From Alphaproteobacteria bacterium (GTDB lineage Bacteria; Pseudomonadota; Alphaproteobacteria; Micropepsales; Micropepsaceae), in NCBI GenBank assembly GCA_017308375.1, contig JAFKEW010000068.1, positions 1-64,000 of the forward strand: a DNA stretch of 64,000 nucleotides. The letters are read 5' to 3'. The position numbers and the translations under genes were made by a program. Position 1 is the first letter of the stretch. Each line of letters begins with the position of its first letter. Positions 61,911-64,000 of the stretch are shown here, one piece after another. The notes beneath the pieces were generated by a model that had not been told where the DNA came from, ran no database searches, and saw nothing but the letters and a program-made list of their open reading frames with translations.

Positions 61911-62486
61911 TTGGCCCGGCGCTTCCGGCGACGGTGCCGGCGGGGCCGACCATGACATGCTGGCCAAGTACGACATCGGGGGCGGGGAAGCGTTTCAGCA
62001 AGCCATCGTCGATCATGGCCTGTGCGCCTTGCGCGGTTTCCTCGCCCGGCTGGAAGACGGTCATCAAGGTGCCCTTCCAGGCATCGCGCGCCTGTGCCAG
62101 CAATGTGGCTGCGCCCACCAGCCAGGCGACATGCATATCGTGGCCGCACATATGCCCCACTGGCACGGTGCTTCCGTCGGCACCGGCGGCCGTAATCTTG
62201 CTGGCGTAGGCAAGACCGGTGTTCTCCGCGACCGGCAGCGCATCCATGTCCGCGCGCAGCATCACCACCGGCCCCTCGCCGTTGCGGAGCACGCCAACCA
62301 CGCCCGTCTTGCCAACCTCCGTCGTCACCGCGTAGCCGGCCGTCTTATGCCCGCCGTTCGTATCTCCTGCATCGACAGTTCGGGATGGGCGTGGATGTCT
62401 TTGTAGAGCGTCTCCAGTCCGGGTAGCAGCGCGGCCAAATTCGTCAGCACAGTGGTGGTGCCGTTGAGAGACGCATCTTCAACCAT
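61905..62486 (-). pseudogene. M20 family amidohydrolase fragment (frameshifted, truncated)
   Basis: An N-terminal part of an M20D metallo-amidohydrolase. From an ATG at 62486 (AGGGAATT upstream) the frame reads LPGLETLYKDIHAHPELSMQEIRTAGI. A frameshift and loss of about eight codons follow near 62340. The other frame then gives AGYAVTTEVGKTGVVGVLRN, VMLRADMDALP, GHMCGHDMHVAWLVGAATLLAQA, FQPGEE and VVLGQHVMVGPAGTV. The C-terminal dimerisation and catalytic part is absent, replaced by TRIC sequence. Metal ligands in CGHDMH remain. Confidence 0.85.
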
Positions 62487-62714
62487 GACAATTCCCTGCG
62501 GGTTTCCATCGCCAATGGGCGACGCTACACCATCCACCAACAGGCCGTTGCGCCCTGCTGCAAATCTGTCGGCTTTGTAACAAATCACCGGCAGATAGTG
62601 GCCACGATCGTGCCCATCGATGGTGTGGAGTTCGGGATCCATCGACCGATTTCTTTCTGAAGGCCACCGGCCGGGTCGTACCGGCAGTTCCCCCCAAAAA
62701 ACCGTCACGAGCCC
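62487..62714. other. Unassigned stretch in the decayed region
   Basis: About 230 bases between the M20 fragment and the SDR fragment. A minus-strand frame continues upstream of the M20 start for some 60 codons but matches nothing I recognise. A 6-bp hairpin GTCACG-AGCC-CGTGAC lies at 62704-62719 with no T-run. Confidence 0.4.
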
Positions 62715-62948
62715 GTGACAGCCGCGCCCGTCTATTCGATGGCCAAAGCAGCCATCAACAACCTGACCCATGCGCTCGCATCCGAACTGGGGCCGCGCGG
62801 CATTACCGCGAACGCCGTCGCGCCGGGTTACACGCGAACGGACGCGAACGCCTCCGTCATCGCCGCCGTCGTGGCGTTCCTGGCTTCCGATGAGGGCCAC
62901 TGGGTGACCGGCCAGACGATTGAGGCAAGCGGCGGCTACAAGCTGTGA
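62715..62948 (+). pseudogene. SDR oxidoreductase fragment with internal deletion
   Basis: The C-terminal third of a classical SDR: YSMAKAAINNLTHALASELGPRGITANAVAPGYTRTD, then directly SVIAAVVAFLASDEGHWVTGQ and ASGGYKL. The usual 20 or so residues between TRTD and the VVAFLASD motif are missing in frame. The cofactor-binding N-terminus is absent and no upstream frame supplies it. Confidence 0.85.
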
Positions 62949-62976
62949 CCACGCCGAAAAACCAAAGGAGAATATC

Positions 62977-63270
62977 ATGAGCTATGCAATCATCGGGTTC
63001 GGCAAGATCGGCCAAGCCCTCGCCCACGCCTTCGCCCGCAAAAACATTGAGGTGACCGTCGCGAGCCGCCGGCCGCCCGAGGCGTTGGCACCGCAGGCTC
63101 GGGCGATTGGACCCACGGTCATTGCCAAATCGCTGCGGGATGCGCTTGAGGCCGACACCATCATTCTGGCAATCCCGTTCGGGGAGCATCGCGCAGTCGC
63201 GCAGGCCCTGCCGAACTGGAAAGGCAAGACGGTCATCGACGTGACAAACGCGTTTGGCGTTGCTAGCGTT
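62977..63270 (+). pseudogene. NADPH-dependent F420-reductase-like oxidoreductase, N-terminal fragment
   Basis: Starts with a good AGGAGA ribosome site and ATG. The Rossmann part is intact: YAIIGFGKIGQALAHAFARKNIEVTVASRR, then AIPFGEHRAVAQALPNWKGKTVIDVTNAFG. Homologues continue for about 100 more residues. Here the sequence fuses to a SnoaL fragment in another frame near 63260-63275. The reading frame runs on to 63543 with an out-of-frame tail, so a 188-residue chimera could be translated. Confidence 0.82.
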
Positions 63271-63505
63271 GTCTTCAGAAGATATTGTGTGGATCGTTCC
63301 GGGCGAGGACTGGCCGCTGGCCGGCACGCACCGTGGGCACGCGGGGCTGCAGAATCTGCTTCAGACAGCCAACGAAACGGTGGAAACCTCCTACCCCGAG
63401 CCGCCCGATTGGGTCTTCGCCATTACCGTCCGGGATGGCAAGCTGACGAAGATCCGGGAGTATATCGACACGCAAGCACTGGCTCGGGCCTCCGCGACGC
63501 CCTGA
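63254..63505 (+). pseudogene. SnoaL-like (NTF2-fold) protein fragment with internal deletion
   Basis: SSEDIVWIVPGEDWPLAGTHRGHAGLQNLL, then TVETSYPEPPD joined directly to WVFAITVRDGKLTKIREYIDTQALA. About 30 residues in the middle of the fold, between YPEPP and the FAITVRDGK strand, are missing compared with the usual family layout. The N-terminal helix is also absent. It overlaps the oxidoreductase fragment in another frame. Confidence 0.8.
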
Positions 63506-63674
63506 CCGACCTCATCCACGAACAAGGACACGAAACGGGATAGCGATGGATAAGCTGCAGGTCAGATCTCACGCCGTCGATCTTCCCGGCCTGTCAGCGA
63601 CGGTCGAGAGCGTTCGACTGATTTCGCTTCACCACCCTATCCCGCACTATCCGAAATTAGCCAATCCTCCCCCC

Positions 63675-64000
63675 TTATTCCCACTCGATTGTGCCGGGGG
63701 GTTTGGAGGTTACGTCATAGACCACGCGGTTGATGCCGCGCACTTCGTTGACGATGCGGGTGGCGACGCGGGTCAGGAAGGCGTGTTCGAAAGGATAGGA
63801 ATCCGCCGTCATACCGTCCGATGAGGTGACGGCACGCAGCGCACAGACATGATCATAGGTGCGGTCGTCGCCCATCACGCCGACGGTTTTCACAGGCAAC
63901 AGAACGGCAAAGGCCTGCCAGATTTCATCGTAAAGCCCAGCTTTTCGAATTTCATCCAGATAGATCGCATCGGCCTGGCGCAGGATGGTCAGCCCTTCCT
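63675..64000 (-). CDS. guaA: GMP synthase (glutamine-hydrolysing), C-terminal part
   Basis: Partial gene: the 3' end is here and the rest lies beyond the window edge. [103 protein letters not shown] is the whole dimerisation domain, ending in the invariant KPPGTIEWE. It makes GMP from XMP. The gene itself looks intact in the visible part and marks the end of the decayed region. Confidence 0.95.
   Translation of the reverse strand, partial: EGLTILRQADAIYLDEIRKAGLYDEIWQAFAVLLPVKTVGVMGDDRTYDHVCALRAVTSSDGMTADSYPFEHAFLTRVATRIVNEVRGINRVVYDVTSKPPGTIEWE

Noticed and set aside
62704..62719. Hairpin GTCACG-AGCC-CGTGAC considered as a terminator or ECF41 site
   Set aside because: There is no T-run on either side, and no CGTC at 16 bases from the TCACG elements.
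63546..63674. Possible small gene between the SnoaL fragment and guaA
   Set aside because: A plus-strand frame is open but runs into the guaA 3' end on the other strand and shows no recognisable motif.
1..64000. tRNA, rRNA, CRISPR array, prophage or insertion sequence
   Set aside because: The intergenic gaps were read for tRNA-like cloverleaf ends, repeated spacers, integrase or transposase motifs and terminal inverted repeats, and none were convincing.

Overview
The window is dense, high-GC bacterial chromosome of alphaproteobacterial type. The evidence is the gene content and order: tatABC; a ppx-ppk-hdaA block; lptF-lptG-lptD-surA-pdxA-rsmA; gmk-yicC-mltG-fabF-acpP-fabG-fabD; rpsF-rpsR-rplI; and dnaB-alr-mlaE-mlaF-radA-cvpA-purF. 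An HdaA-type DnaA regulator and the SurA/PdxA/RsmA linkage also point that way. I cannot name the genus. I see no rRNA, tRNA, CRISPR array, prophage or intact insertion sequence, and no gene-free stretch longer than 300 bases.

Layout. 1-7942 (minus): Tat export (tatABC), polyphosphate metabolism (ppx/gppA, ppk), hdaA, a PgsA-like phosphatidyltransferase and a secreted DUF2066 protein. 8178-9862 (plus): purM-purN. 9859-15895: an SDR, ndk, an ABC-F ATPase, a membrane TPR protein, holC and pepA. 16048-23882 (plus): the LPS export and outer-membrane biogenesis operon lptFGD-surA-pdxA-rsmA, joined by short stop/start overlaps. 23936-26061: an alcohol dehydrogenase and amidohydrolase pair. 26074-32097 (minus): the fatty-acid cluster. 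32162-35681: a TauD-type dioxygenase and an alkyl-sulfatase-like hydrolase, divergent from a Crp/Fnr regulator with a CRP-spaced palindrome between them. 35891-37984: a secreted prolyl oligopeptidase. 38262-39497: S6-S18-L9. 39559-41493: GST, two SRPBCC proteins and an ArsR regulator. 41616-46113: panB, a YfgM-like protein, bamB, der. 46120-55323 (minus): SDR, purF, cvpA, radA, GNAT, mlaF, mlaE, alr, dnaB. 55443-58391: cyclopropane fatty acid synthase, a Spx/ArsC-like protein, a 2H phosphoesterase and an AhpD-like protein. 58465-59349: an ECF41-type sigma factor. 59380-63505: mostly decayed genes around one intact FMN-binding glutamate-synthase-like gene. 63675-64000: the 3' end of guaA.

The core blocks look like a conserved backbone, with accessory genes sitting at the joints between blocks. 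Two regulatory observations stand out. The 73-bp gap between the AhpD-like gene and the ECF41 sigma gene holds two face-to-face matches to the ECF41 promoter pattern, whose -10 elements form a perfect 16-bp palindrome. Beyond the sigma gene lies a graveyard of six truncated or frameshifted genes (efflux channel, TRIC, M20 amidohydrolase, SDR, NADPH oxidoreductase, SnoaL). Several of these are enzyme types often linked to ECF41 factors, which suggests a collapsing regulon.
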